Shown here piece by piece: positions 5,831 through 5,997 of a stretch of 5,997 nucleotides of DNA. Source of the stretch: Synergistaceae bacterium (lineage in GTDB: Bacteria; Synergistota; Synergistia; Synergistales; Synergistaceae); contig JAISQP010000228.1 of the NCBI GenBank assembly GCA_031274115.1, positions 1 through 5,997 of the forward strand. Direction: 5' to 3'. The translations under genes and the position numbers were made by a program. How positions within the stretch are numbered: the stretch's first letter is position 1; every line of letters begins with the position of its first letter. A model generated the notes under the pieces. It ran no database searches, was not told the DNA's origin, and was given only the letters and a program-made list of their open reading frames with translations.

Positions 5831-5927
5831 TTAGGGAATCACTGATTTAGTGTTCTTTGAGTGAAATGCGGTAGATTTGATCGCTTCTCGCGTTGTTCCC
5901 AAAGGTTATTAAATCAGTGGTTCCTTA
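5831..5927. mobile_element. MITE-like element with terminal inverted repeats
   Basis: The 19 bases at 5831-5849 and the reverse complement of 5910-5928 agree at 17 positions; the shared core is CACTGATTTA. They enclose about 60 bases with no coding capacity. TTA stands at both outer edges (5831-5833 and 5925-5927) and could be a 3-bp target duplication of the TNA kind made by some IS5-family transposases. With that reading the element is 91 bp (5834-5924) and the two repeats are offset by one base. Because the repeats continue through the TTA, the exact ends are ambiguous. No transposase is present, so it would be moved in trans. A cis-acting hairpin upstream of the flavodoxin gene is the alternative. 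Confidence 0.6.
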
Positions 5928-5997
5928 AGCCGCGACGACTCGGCGCCCGGCTTTTTCAAGCATCTCCCACGCGCTGTCCGCCTCGGCCTTTTTATAC
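5925..5997 (-). CDS. 3' end of an unidentified minus-strand gene (partial)
   Basis: Reading leftward from position 5996, 23 sense codons run to a TAA at 5925-5927 and give YKKAEADSAWEMLEKAGRRVVAA. The sequence has the look of a C-terminal amphipathic helix followed by a short basic/hydrophobic tail, with codon use like the neighbouring genes. The rest of the gene lies beyond the right edge. I do not recognise the family. The stop codon coincides with the right-hand TTA of the MITE-like element, so the natural C-terminus either ends exactly there or was set by the insertion. It is co-oriented with the flavodoxin, with about 110 bases between them. Confidence 0.5.
   Translation of the reverse strand, partial: YKKAEADSAWEMLEKAGRRVVAA

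Noticed and set aside
1..5997. CRISPR array, tRNA or rRNA gene, phage or toxin-antitoxin module
   Set aside because: I saw no regularly spaced repeats, no tRNA-like cloverleaf and no recognisable genes of these systems on either strand.

Overview
The window looks like chromosomal DNA from an anaerobic, amino-acid-using bacterium. My best guess is Synergistota (Cloacibacillus/Synergistes-like), with Clostridia as the alternative. This rests on fairly GC-rich coding sequence with frequent AGG (Arg) and ATA (Ile) codons, strong GGAGG-type ribosome binding sites, a short-chain Megasphaera/Clostridium-type flavodoxin, and a lysine-dehydrogenase-like gene next to an NhaC-family carrier. The assignment is an inference and was not tested by any search.

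Layout from left to right. Positions 1-215 hold no gene. They contain an exact 8+8 bp inverted repeat with a third half-site, and a nested stem structure that starts just beyond the stop codon of the first gene. A small minus-strand membrane protein with a PH-like cytosolic tail follows (216-671). Then comes a divergent region with a near-consensus promoter and a palindrome at the transcription start, leading to a two-gene plus-strand operon: a MarR-family regulator (865-1326) overlapping by 8 bp a double-[4Fe-4S] QueG-like protein (1319-2341).

A second near-consensus promoter (2359-2387) drives another two-gene plus-strand operon: a saccharopine-dehydrogenase-superfamily oxidoreductase that most resembles L-lysine 6-dehydrogenase (2437-3600), and an NhaC-family sodium-coupled antiporter (3643-5187). 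The operon ends at a perfect 10-bp GC-rich hairpin (5206-5230). The 153 bases from 5231 to 5383 carry no gene I can support.

On the minus strand at the right edge lie a flavodoxin (5384-5812), an approximately 95-bp MITE-like element with near-perfect terminal inverted repeats (5831-5927) just upstream of its ribosome binding site, and the last 23 codons of another minus-strand gene, whose stop codon sits exactly at the element boundary.

How the genes may work together (inference): the dehydrogenase and carrier form a plausible uptake-plus-deamination module for a basic amino acid such as lysine, coupled to Na+ or H+ gradients. The MarR protein probably controls its own operon with the FeS protein. 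The flavodoxin is a general low-potential electron carrier. I see no CRISPR array, phage module, toxin-antitoxin pair or obvious new defence system. The most distinctive features are the MITE-like insertion, the MarR/FeS pair with its palindrome, and the dehydrogenase-carrier operon.
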